From Paenibacillus_AB hodogayensis (lineage in GTDB: Bacteria > Bacillota > Bacilli > Paenibacillales > NBRC-103111), in contig NZ_BAAAYO010000001.1 of NCBI RefSeq assembly GCF_039536325.1, positions 62,001 through 126,000 on the forward strand: a stretch of 64,000 nt of DNA, given 5' to 3'. Positions within the stretch are counted from its first letter, which is position 1; each line of letters begins with the position of its first letter. A program made the position numbers and the translations under genes. The notes under the pieces are model-generated. The model did not search any database, had not been told where the DNA came from, and saw only the letters and a list, made by a program, of their open reading frames with translations. Positions 32,344-40,216 of this stretch are shown piece after piece.

Positions 32344-34147
32344 AATCATCCTCCTTCCTACCGCCGTTGTCGAACGCATCCCGCGCGCCTGCCGAGCCCG
32401 GCAAGGTGAAGGAGAAGGTTGTTCCCACTCCCCGCTCGCTCTCGAACCACAGGCTGCCGCCATGAATGCGGACGAATTCGCGAGTCAGCGCCAGTCCGAA
32501 CCGCGTATCCCCCGAATCTTCCCCTGCCGCGAACACCTTGAGAAAAGGCTCCTCCCGGCGCAGCAGCTCCGCCGTCTGGTCGTCGATGCCCGCCCCGTTG
32601 TCGCGCACAGACACGACGATCATGTCGCCGTCCAGAACGGCTCCGACCTCGATCTCCCCGCCGATTTCGGTAAATTTGATGGCATTGGACAACAAATTCC
32701 GCAGAATGAGATCCAGCATCTCTTTATCCGCACGGACCGTCAGCTTCTCGTCGATCCGCTCCGCCAACAGGATCTGCTTCATACCCGCCTTCGGCCCGGC
32801 CAGCAGCAATGCTTGCCGGACGACCTGCTGCACATTCCAGCCCAACGGGCGAAACACGACCTTCCCTTTCTGGCTGCGGTACCAGTCCAACAAATTGTCG
32901 ACGAGGTGAAACGTGCTCTGCACCTGGCCCTTCAGTTCCCGCACCAGTTCGGCATGCTCGAAGTCGGCGGCGGTCAGTTCGTCGTTCAGCAGCTCGGTCA
33001 AGCTGACAAGCAGCGCGATCGGGTCGCGGATGTCATGCATGACGACCGTAAACAACTTGTCCTTGAAGGCGTTCAGCTCGGACAGCTGCCGGGCGTTCTC
33101 GCGCAGTCGGGCCTCGCTCTCCTTCAGCTCGGTAATATCGCTGAACACCAAAATTTTGCCGATCGGGATGCGGCCGGAATCGTAAATGGGCGACAAGCTG
33201 CACTTGTAGTGCATAGTCCGGTCCGCGTGAAGCCGCTGAAAGGGAAAGCGCTCGTCGCCGTCGCTTGCGGCTTGGATACGTTCAAGCAAAACCGGGCTAT
33301 CTGCCAGCACCTTCCCCATCTCGGCGGGATACCGTTTGGTCCATCCGAGCTCGGGCAGCACCTCCTGGGCGGCGCTGTTGTAGCTGACGATCCGGTCCTC
33401 GTAGTCGAACAGAACGACCCCGTCGCGGATCGTTTCGAACACTTTGGCCATTGCGAGCGGCGTTAAGCGCAGCAAATTAAAGCGCAAAATTCCCCATACG
33501 TACGCGATCCCCGATACGGCAAAGCCGAACGGCGTCAAATCGACCGTCACACCGAACCAGAAAAACATATTGAAAACCATCGGCACGACTGCGCCCATCA
33601 GAAGGACGAGAATTTGCTTGCGCACGATCGGCAAAGCCCGCCAATACATCGGGATAATCAACAGAAACCCGCACAAGAGCACGGAGTAGTTATAGACGGA
33701 GTGTACTGTATACCACGGTCCTTTAACCGTCATATACAAAGGAATGAAACCATCTTCATTCGGGATATAGCGCTCATAGACCAGATGGTGCCAGTCGTTG
33801 GTCAGATGGAGGAAAAAAACCGCAAATGGGATAAGGAACAGCATCAGCGCAAGACGCTTGCGGTAACGCGCCGCCGTCCCGGTAAACTGGATGACTTGAA
33901 ACAGCCAAAGCGTGGTAACGAACGGAATGCCCAAATATTCGATCTGAAGCGACAGCTTCATCTCGTTCAAGTCGCGGCTTAGCACCTCAAATGCGTAGCC
34001 GAGCGCATAAAACGCCGCGGACAGCATGATGAGAATCATCGTCTTGGCGACGGGCAGATGCCGTTTAAGGTAGGACAAGTACGCGACAAGCAGCATGAGC
34101 GCCGTTGCGAGAAAAAGCGTTACCGCCATCCATAATTTTAGGTCCAC
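32318..34147 (-). CDS. Membrane histidine kinase with 7TM-type N-terminal region and PAS domain
   Basis: 609-residue sensor kinase. N-terminal 225 residues hold about seven hydrophobic segments, resembling the histidine-kinase N-terminal 7TM region, with little extracellular sequence. A PAS domain follows (about 232-345: RDGVVLFDYEDRIVSYNSAAQ), then the phospho-acceptor His371 in VMHDIRDP and a HATPase domain with N box LLSNAIKFTE, DNGAGI and a late G box RGVGTTFSFTLP. The start is a GTG at 34147 with GGGGGAG 8 bases upstream. It is co-transcribed with the BTAD response regulator. The signal is probably a small molecule within the membrane; a link to the siderophore is position-based only. 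Confidence 0.9.
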   Translation of the reverse strand: MDLKLWMAVTLFLATALMLLVAYLSYLKRHLPVAKTMILIMLSAAFYALGYAFEVLSRDLNEMKLSLQIEYLGIPFVTTLWLFQVIQFTGTAARYRKRLALMLFLIPFAVFFLHLTNDWHHLVYERYIPNEDGFIPLYMTVKGPWYTVHSVYNYSVLLCGFLLIIPMYWRALPIVRKQILVLLMGAVVPMVFNMFFWFGVTVDLTPFGFAVSGIAYVWGILRFNLLRLTPLAMAKVFETIRDGVVLFDYEDRIVSYNSAAQEVLPELGWTKRYPAEMGKVLADSPVLLERIQAASDGDERFPFQRLHADRTMHYKCSLSPIYDSGRIPIGKILVFSDITELKESEARLRENARQLSELNAFKDKLFTVVMHDIRDPIALLVSLTELLNDELTAADFEHAELVRELKGQVQSTFHLVDNLLDWYRSQKGKVVFRPLGWNVQQVVRQALLLAGPKAGMKQILLAERIDEKLTVRADKEMLDLILRNLLSNAIKFTEIGGEIEVGAVLDGDMIVVSVRDNGAGIDDQTAELLRREEPFLKVFAAGEDSGDTRFGLALTREFVRIHGGSLWFESERGVGTTFSFTLPGSAGARDAFDNGGRKEDDYESNFGGR

Positions 34148-34349
34148 GGCCGCATCTCCCCCTGTATCCCAGTACCTGCCTAAAATAGGATATCAGCTTC
34201 TTTACCCGGTGTCCACGGCTTGTATCGTTCTGAATCCCGGAAGCGCCGGTCCGGATGAGTCATTCACCGGCAGGCGGCAGTCCGAGCTCGGCAGCTTTGT
34301 GCGAACCGCCGGTCAGCCGACAGCGGATGACGGATAGCCGGGGAAAACG

Positions 34350-34403
34350 AAAAAAAACGCCAAGACGGCCGGGCCCCGAACGAGGAGGAACCGGATCTTG
34401 GCG
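34350..34403 (-). terminator. Terminator of the siderophore uptake operon
   Basis: Minus strand: CGCCAAGA (34403-34396) pairs with TCTTGGCG (34365-34358), a GC-rich loop lies between, and eight T residues follow (34357-34350). Confidence 0.85.
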
Positions 34404-34412
34404 GGCTTTGCT

Positions 34413-35480
34413 TCACCCGCGCATTCGGCTGCGGTAAAGCAGGAAGATGAAATAAGGTACGCCGATAATCGCAATCACGATGCCGACCGGCAGCTCGGCC
34501 GGAGCGAACAGCATCCTTCCGATATAATCGGATACCATGACCATCAGCGCCCCGATCACCCCGCATACCGGCACGACGCGCCGATGCGCGCCTCCGACCA
34601 GACGTTTGGCGATGTGGGGGGCCATGAGGCCGATAAAGCCGATGCCTCCGGATACGGACACGCATGCGCTGACAATGCCGATGCCGGCGAGCAGCAGAAC
34701 CGCTTTTTCTTTCTCCGACGCCACCCCCACGCTGCGCAGACTGTCCTCGTCAAGCTGGAACAGGTCGAGAATATACGTCTTGCGCATAATGACCGGAAGG
34801 AGCAGCGCCAGCCACGGCACGATGGAGAGGATATATTTCCAATTGGCGTTATAGATGCTGCCCGATGTCCATACCGCGACCATTTCGAAGTCTTTGGCGT
34901 TCATCTTTAAGGTCAGGAACAGCGAGATCGCTCCCATGCCCGAGGCGATGGCGATCCCGGTCAGGAGCAGCCGCTGCGGTTCGAGCCTGCCGTTTTTCCA
35001 CGAGAAGGCATAGATGAGCAGAGCCGCTGCGAGCCCCCCGACCAGCCCGAACAGCGGCATCGCCATAATGGCGCCCAAGCCGGTCCCTTTGATTTTGCCC
35101 TGGTAAAAAAACAAAAAAAGAACGATCGCCGTTCCGGCTCCGGCGTTAATGCCCAGGATGCCGGGATCGGCAAGCCCATTGCGCGTAATGCCCTGTATGA
35201 CCGCCCCGGCAATGCCGAGCCCCGTCCCGACGAGAGCGGCGATGACGATGCGCGGCAGCCGGAATTCGAAGATAACCAGATCGTAATCCGGCTTCGGATG
35301 AATGCGCAGCAACGTACTGATCACGTCTTTGACCGTAATGTCGAACGCCCCGTTGGTCAGACCGGCATACAACGTAACGAGCATAAGGCCGATACCCGCG
35401 ATCAGCACGATCGGCAAGCGGCTGCGTTCCGCAAGCCCCGTCCGTCCGCGCGCGTGCGCCTGCTTATTGAGGTTACGCAT
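34413..35480 (-). CDS. Iron-siderophore ABC transporter permease, FecCD/BtuC family (second subunit)
   Basis: 355-residue permease with about nine to ten membrane helices. FecCD hallmarks: LPRIVIAALVGTGLGIAGA, the conserved AGP-type segment GIGLMLVTLYAG in helix 1, and the ATPase contact region SGGIGFIGLMAPHIAKRLVGG near residue 270. It pairs with the permease encoded just upstream (8-bp overlap) to form a heterodimeric channel. It is the last gene of the uptake operon. No ATPase gene follows; the ATP-binding subunit must be supplied from elsewhere, as for the Bacillus Feu system, which uses the shared ATPase FpvC/YusV. Confidence 0.93.
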   Translation of the reverse strand: MRNLNKQAHARGRTGLAERSRLPIVLIAGIGLMLVTLYAGLTNGAFDITVKDVISTLLRIHPKPDYDLVIFEFRLPRIVIAALVGTGLGIAGAVIQGITRNGLADPGILGINAGAGTAIVLFLFFYQGKIKGTGLGAIMAMPLFGLVGGLAAALLIYAFSWKNGRLEPQRLLLTGIAIASGMGAISLFLTLKMNAKDFEMVAVWTSGSIYNANWKYILSIVPWLALLLPVIMRKTYILDLFQLDEDSLRSVGVASEKEKAVLLLAGIGIVSACVSVSGGIGFIGLMAPHIAKRLVGGAHRRVVPVCGVIGALMVMVSDYIGRMLFAPAELPVGIVIAIIGVPYFIFLLYRSRMRG

Positions 35481-36495
35481 GTTTGCCGTCCCCCCTCGTC
35501 CGTGTCAAATAGAGGAAGAACGGAACGCCGAGCATCGCGGTCACGACGCCGATCGGCATCTCGAACGGGTAGTTGAGAAACCGGCTCAACACGTCGCACA
35601 GCGCCAAAAATACCCCGCCCAGCACGGCGGCGCACGGAATAATCCGTTTGTAATCGAGACCGACGAGGAAACGCGCGACATGCGGAACGATCAAGCCGAC
35701 GAAGCCGATTTTCCCGGCCAGCGCTACCGATATGCCGGTCAGGATAACGACGCACAGCGTCGCGGCCAGCTTGATCCAGATCGTCTTCTGTCCCAGACCG
35801 ACCGCAACGTCCTCCCCGAGCGCGAGCACGGAGATCGACTTGGACAGCCAAACCGCGCCGACGATGCCGACGATTGCGAACGGAATCGCCAGCTTGATCA
35901 GCGTCGGGTCCATCTGATGCAGACGCGCGTTGTACCAGAAGCTGATGTTTTGCGACACTTGAAAATAAGTGGAGAGCGCCGCCGAGACGCTGCTCAGAAA
36001 CGTGCCGATAATCGTGCCCAGTATCGCCATCCGCACCGGCGACAATCCCCCCGGCAGCAGGGAGGCGAGCCCGAAGACAAGCACGATGCTGAACGCCGAG
36101 CCGATAAACGAATAGACGATCATCTCCATCGAGCCGCTGTTCGGCATGAACACCATGCACAGCGTAATCGCAAAAGCCGAGCCGTCGGTCACGCCCATAA
36201 TGGAAGGGGATGCAAGATAATTCCTTGTCATCCCCTGCATAAGCGCCCCGGATACGGCCAGGAACGCCCCGACCAGCAGCGCCCCGATGACCCGCGGCAG
36301 CCGGGAGTGCATAATAATCTGATGATTCACATTGCCCTCGTCGAAGCGGAACAGCGCGTCGCGGATCGTGCCGAGGTCGATATGCTTCGCTCCGTACAGG
36401 ATCGACAGCACCATCGTCAGCGCGATCAGCACCGGAGCGCTCCACAAGATAAGGGCGGTGGCCGGAAGCTTGGGTCGCATATCGCCGGTTCTCAC
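35473..36495 (-). CDS. Iron-siderophore ABC transporter permease, FecCD/BtuC family (first subunit)
   Basis: 340-residue permease with the FecCD fold. Motifs: LPRVIGALLVGAFLAVSGALMQG, MGVTDGSAFAITLC, LAGKIGFVGLIVPHVARFLVG. It works as a heterodimer with the permease encoded downstream. The start used is a GTG at 36495 overlapping the stop of the binding-lipoprotein gene (GTGA); an in-frame ATG lies five codons later. In the minus-strand operon the order is esterase, binding lipoprotein, permease, permease, matching a FeuABC-type importer with an added esterase. Confidence 0.93.
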   Translation of the reverse strand: MRTGDMRPKLPATALILWSAPVLIALTMVLSILYGAKHIDLGTIRDALFRFDEGNVNHQIIMHSRLPRVIGALLVGAFLAVSGALMQGMTRNYLASPSIMGVTDGSAFAITLCMVFMPNSGSMEMIVYSFIGSAFSIVLVFGLASLLPGGLSPVRMAILGTIIGTFLSSVSAALSTYFQVSQNISFWYNARLHQMDPTLIKLAIPFAIVGIVGAVWLSKSISVLALGEDVAVGLGQKTIWIKLAATLCVVILTGISVALAGKIGFVGLIVPHVARFLVGLDYKRIIPCAAVLGGVFLALCDVLSRFLNYPFEMPIGVVTAMLGVPFFLYLTRTRGDGKHA

Positions 36496-37520
36496 TTAAA
36501 CAGCTTGCTCTTCTTGACCGCGTCCAGGAAAGCGATCTTGCTGTAGGCCGTGCCGCCTTGGGCGACCGGGTCGACGAGATTGACGAACACGTTCTCGTTT
36601 TTCACCGCATTGATGCTTTTCCAGATCGGATTTTTTTGCAAGTCCTCCAGCGCCTTCGGCGTATCCGAATTCTCTTCCTCGGCAAATTGCACGAATACGT
36701 AATCCGGATTCAGCTCGGATAGCTTCTCCAGCGACAGCTGCTGCTGCGCTTTCGCCTGTTTCACTTCCTCCGGGACGCTCGCCCCCAGTTCTGCGTAAAT
36801 CGACGGATTGAAGAACACATCCTGCGGATAAATGAAAATATTTCCGGTCCGTATGCGAACCGCGATCACTTTCTTATCCTTGAATACCGGAGCGAGCTTC
36901 TCCTTCGCCGCCTTTACGTCGTCCTTATACGTTTGCAGCGCCTTCTTCGCCTCCGCCTGCTTGCCGGACAGCTCGGCCAGCAGATTCAGGTTCGCTTCCC
37001 AATCGGTCGAGATGTGCGATACCGGGATCGTCGTGCCCACCTTGCCCAGCTTTTCCAGCGTCTCGGCCGGGAACTTCGTGCTGGCCAAGATGACGTCGGG
37101 CTTCAGTTTGAGAATCGTCTCCAGATTCGGCTGCGTCTTTTCGCCGATGCCGGGGACGCCTTCGGTTACTTTGGCGAACAACGGCGGGTATTTGCCCCCG
37201 ACCGTCAAAGAACCGATCGGCTTGACGCCCAGCACCAGCGCATCCTCGAGCGATTCTACCGCGCCGGTAATGACGATTTTGTCCGTCTTCGTCGGAACGG
37301 TGTATTCCTTGCCCCCGTAGGTCAGCTTGCGCGGCGCAGCCGGATCGGCTGCCGCGGCTGGAGCTGTCGTATTCGTGCCGGAACCGCCGCCTCCCGCATT
37401 CGTCGTCGAGGACGCCGCAGGCGGCGTCGCGCCGGCCGGTTTCGCTTCCTCTTTGGCCCCGCAAGCGGTCAAGCCCAACATCATGACGGCTAACCCCGTT
37501 ATCCATACGCTCTTCTTCAT
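36492..37520 (-). CDS. Ferri-siderophore-binding lipoprotein (FeuA-like)
   Basis: 342-residue substrate-binding lipoprotein. Signal ends in the lipobox LTAC (Cys20), followed by a Gly/Ser/Thr/Ala-rich linker to about residue 70. The class III periplasmic-binding fold then begins (KIVITGAVESLEDALVLGVKPIG, PNLETILKLKPDVILAS, and the glutamate-rich LSELNPDYVFVQFAEEE). These proteins capture ferric siderophores and present them to FecCD permeases. The start at 37520 overlaps the stop of the upstream esterase gene (ATGA). Given the neighbouring dhb operon, ferri-bacillibactin or a close relative is the expected ligand. Confidence 0.92.
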   Translation of the reverse strand: MKKSVWITGLAVMMLGLTACGAKEEAKPAGATPPAASSTTNAGGGGSGTNTTAPAAAADPAAPRKLTYGGKEYTVPTKTDKIVITGAVESLEDALVLGVKPIGSLTVGGKYPPLFAKVTEGVPGIGEKTQPNLETILKLKPDVILASTKFPAETLEKLGKVGTTIPVSHISTDWEANLNLLAELSGKQAEAKKALQTYKDDVKAAKEKLAPVFKDKKVIAVRIRTGNIFIYPQDVFFNPSIYAELGASVPEEVKQAKAQQQLSLEKLSELNPDYVFVQFAEEENSDTPKALEDLQKNPIWKSINAVKNENVFVNLVDPVAQGGTAYSKIAFLDAVKKSKLFK

Positions 37521-38296
37521 GGTCTGCTGTTCTCCTCTACATCGTCTTTGTGCGCAAACATCCATCGCAGCGCTTCCGGAAACCGCTTGATAAAACAGCT
37601 CCATTCATGCCCTGCGCCGTCCTCGATCGTCAGCGGCGCCAACCGGCGACCCAGCCCTTGCTCCAGAAGCAGCCCGTGCGCTTCCTTCGTTCTTGCAATC
37701 ATGTCCTTTTGCAGCGTAGTCTTGTTCGCGCCTTCCGCTCCCCCAACATACATGTAAATCCGCAAATCCTGCCGTCCCAAGGGATTATGCCGCATATAAC
37801 CGACAAAGCCTTCATACCAGTAGGAGCCGGACAACGAGCCGATCCCGCCGAACAGATCCGGACGCGTGTACGCGGCGTACATCGAAACCAGTCCGCCGAG
37901 CGACGCCCCGATGATCCCCGTGTCGGCCCGGCAAGGCTTCGTACGGTAATGCTTGTCGACGAACGGCTTCAGTTCGTCCTCCAGAAAGTCGATATACCCG
38001 GCGCCTTGACCGCCAAAGTCGGCGAATTCCTCCACAAGCGCCCGGGCCGGCCAAGGCGTGTACTCATTCAGCCTCTCCTTCGGCTCCACGCCTACGAGCA
38101 GCAAAGGTTCCAGCTCCCCGCTGCCGAACATCGCTTCCAGCACAGTCAGGCTGTCGCCTTTTCCCGGAGCGAACAGTTCGTCCCCGTCCTGAACGTAGGC
38201 AACCGGGTACGTGTCGGAACCGGCATCGTAATCCGGCGGAACATAGATCGAGACAGCTCTGTCGCGAACCCTATGTACGTGAATGGTCCCGTCCAT
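37517..38296 (-). CDS. Ferri-siderophore esterase of the uptake operon (BesA-like)
   Basis: 259-residue alpha/beta hydrolase of the esterase D/enterochelin esterase family. Nucleophile Ser132 in IIGASLGGLVSMYAAY, preceded by DFLEDELKPFVDKHYRT; the catalytic His is in DGAGHEWSCF. It would hydrolyse the ester backbone of the imported ferri-siderophore to free iron in the cytoplasm. I start at the ATG at 38296 (GGGGGGATC just before); an in-frame ATG 15 codons upstream adds nothing conserved. It opens the uptake operon directly behind two Fur-box-like sites. It is clearly distinct in sequence from the esterase at 29.9 kb. Confidence 0.88.
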   Translation of the reverse strand: MDGTIHVHRVRDRAVSIYVPPDYDAGSDTYPVAYVQDGDELFAPGKGDSLTVLEAMFGSGELEPLLLVGVEPKERLNEYTPWPARALVEEFADFGGQGAGYIDFLEDELKPFVDKHYRTKPCRADTGIIGASLGGLVSMYAAYTRPDLFGGIGSLSGSYWYEGFVGYMRHNPLGRQDLRIYMYVGGAEGANKTTLQKDMIARTKEAHGLLLEQGLGRRLAPLTIEDGAGHEWSCFIKRFPEALRWMFAHKDDVEENSRP

Positions 38297-38356
38297 GGTG
38301 ATCCCCCCTGCTGACAATTGCTTCGGACAATAACGCTGCAAACGCCTGTCTGCTAT

Positions 38357-38392
38357 TGAGAATGTTTATCATTTTATTGAAAACAATTCTCA
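38357..38392 (-). promoter_or_regulatory. Tandem Fur-box-like sites of the uptake operon
   Basis: Compared with the 7-1-7 Fur motif TGATAATNATTATCA, the site TGAGAATGTTTATCA (38357-38371) matches 13 of 15 positions counting N, and TGAAAACAATTCTCA (38378-38392) matches 12. They lie 60-100 bp upstream of the esterase ATG. Confidence 0.75.
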
Positions 38393-38442
38393 TTCAGATT
38401 ATAAACGACATTGCATACTCGGAACATGGACAATTTCCTGAA

Positions 38443-40053
38443 TCAATCTGGACGATCTCCATATAGCAGCCTTACGGCATCGTTCAGCATCCGCTCGATC
38501 GCGGAGGCCGAATATTCCCGCCACGGATCGCTTCTGATGGTATACACGCGGTGGCGGCGGACGGCCTTCAGATCGAGCCACAACGGCGAAGATTGCAGCG
38601 ATTGCCAGTGAGCCAGCGATTCCGGCTCCTGGCATACGTTGACCAGAATCCGGTCGGCGTCAAACTCCGCCAGCTGCTCCTGCGTAATCCGGCGATTGCA
38701 GTGGGCGGGGTCGAAGCCGCGTGCCGGATGGAGCTGCAAATCGCCATACAGCACGTCGCGCATCCCCCGCACCGGGCATACGTAATAGTTTTGCTTGAAC
38801 ACGCTTATGGCCAGCACGGTCTCGTCCTTCAGCTCGCGGTGCAGCAGCTCGCGGGCCGCCGCCGCTTTGCGCTCGTAACCGTCCAGCCAGCAGTCGGCCT
38901 CCTGCGAAGCCTCCAGCAGCTGAGCGGTCAGTTGAAGCTGCTCGCGCCAGTTGTGTTCCTGCAGCGGGATGCAGTATACCGGCGCAATCTTCTCCAACTG
39001 CTCGCGTTCGTCGGGGTGCAGGTTGTCCGAATGACTGATAATCATGTCGGGATGCGCCTGCCGGAGCGCTTCGATATTGGCTTCCCAGTCTTCGTTGAAC
39101 CGGTAGGCGCTCAGATGAACGGGGATGTCTGTCCGGTACATTTTATGGTAATAAGCCGTCCACTTCGGATGAAGCGGGGCGGCGTACGGAATCATCTTGA
39201 GCGCCAGCAGCTGACCGAGAATCGGGGACGTGTAGGCGACGATTTTGCGGCGGCGCTTCTTCATGTAGGCGGTCGGGGACATGCCGACGGCTTGCTTGAA
39301 TTTGCGGCTGAAATAAAACTCGTCGCTGTAGCCGACCTGGTGAGCGATATCGCGCAGCCGGGCATCGGAATGCATCATCAATTGCTTGGCGCCGTTGACC
39401 CTTGCTTCGGTTACGTAGTCGATGGCGCTTTTGCCGTACGTTTTTTTGAACAGATCGACGTAATATTTCGGACTGATCTCGGCCATGCGGGCCAATTGCT
39501 CGATGGTCAAACTTTCGTGATAATGACTTTCGATATAAGCGCGGGTTCTTTCCAGAGCGGTCTTCGAGTCGCTGTCCGGCAGCAGCCTGATCCGTTTCAT
39601 CGTCCAATACAGCAGCTCCTGGAACGCAGACTGCCCGCGAAACCGCTCCAGCGCATCGTCGCTGCGGCTGCAATGATACAGAAGCTCGCTAAGGACGCCG
39701 GTTTGGGTCTCCGGGTAGACCGGGATTTCCCCTTGGAACGGAAACGGTTCGTCCGGCTCCCCTTCCCGGCGCGCATCGAATGGAAAAACGTAAAAATCAA
39801 GCCCCTCCTGAACGGCGGTCACGCCGATCGTCTGTCCGGGCCGGGCGATATATACCGTATCCGGCCTCAGCCGATGCTCATCCAGATCGACGGTCAATCG
39901 GCCTTCGCCGCTGCGGGCGATCAGCAGCACGTACGATCGGATCAGCTGCAGCTCCATTCCCCGACCATGGTGCCAGGAGACGCTGCGAAGCTTTATCCAT
40001 AAACCGTCAAGTGCAGCAGGTATCGACTCGTCATGAAGAAGTGTATGCGACAA
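38443..40053 (-). CDS. btr: AraC-type activator fused to a siderophore-binding domain (Btr-like)
   Basis: 536-residue regulator with three parts: an N-terminal cupin-like region (about 1-120), an AraC helix-turn-helix domain (about 165-270: LTIEQLARMAEISPKYYVDL, LRDIAHQVGYSDEFYFSRKF), and a C-terminal class III binding-protein domain (about 275-530) resembling FeuA-type proteins but with no signal peptide. This matches B. subtilis Btr/YbbB in size and layout, which binds bacillibactin in the cytoplasm and activates feuABC. The start is a TTG at 40053 with AGGGGAG upstream. It lies immediately before the uptake operon on the same strand and has its own Fur box. It should be the positive switch for uptake. 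Confidence 0.92.
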   Translation of the reverse strand: MSHTLLHDESIPAALDGLWIKLRSVSWHHGRGMELQLIRSYVLLIARSGEGRLTVDLDEHRLRPDTVYIARPGQTIGVTAVQEGLDFYVFPFDARREGEPDEPFPFQGEIPVYPETQTGVLSELLYHCSRSDDALERFRGQSAFQELLYWTMKRIRLLPDSDSKTALERTRAYIESHYHESLTIEQLARMAEISPKYYVDLFKKTYGKSAIDYVTEARVNGAKQLMMHSDARLRDIAHQVGYSDEFYFSRKFKQAVGMSPTAYMKKRRRKIVAYTSPILGQLLALKMIPYAAPLHPKWTAYYHKMYRTDIPVHLSAYRFNEDWEANIEALRQAHPDMIISHSDNLHPDEREQLEKIAPVYCIPLQEHNWREQLQLTAQLLEASQEADCWLDGYERKAAAARELLHRELKDETVLAISVFKQNYYVCPVRGMRDVLYGDLQLHPARGFDPAHCNRRITQEQLAEFDADRILVNVCQEPESLAHWQSLQSSPLWLDLKAVRRHRVYTIRSDPWREYSASAIERMLNDAVRLLYGDRPD

Positions 40054-40080
40054 CTGGGATACTCCCCTCCTTTATGAAAA

Positions 40081-40095
40081 TGAGAATCATTATCA
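40081..40095 (-). promoter_or_regulatory. Fur box of the Btr-like regulator
   Basis: TGAGAATCATTATCA matches the 7-1-7 Fur motif at 14 of 15 positions, 27 bp before the TTG start of the regulator. Confidence 0.82.
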
Positions 40096-40157
40096 CATAC
40101 AAACGTAGCATAGGGGCGTTTCGCGGTCAAGTCGAAAAATGGACACCGGAACCGAAC

Positions 40158-40182
40158 AAAAAAAAGGAGCGCCCCTCCTTTT
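40158..40182 (-). terminator. Terminator after the chemoreceptor gene
   Basis: Minus strand: AAAAGGAG and CTCCTTTT form a short stem around GGGCG, followed by further T residues. Confidence 0.65.
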
Positions 40183-40216
40183 GGATAGGCACTCGGATGA
40201 TGATCGATCCCAATTT

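Noticed and set aside
34095..34437. Two short plus-strand open frames between the kinase and the uptake operon
   Set aside because: No start signals and no family signs; the region is taken up by the kinase start and a terminator.
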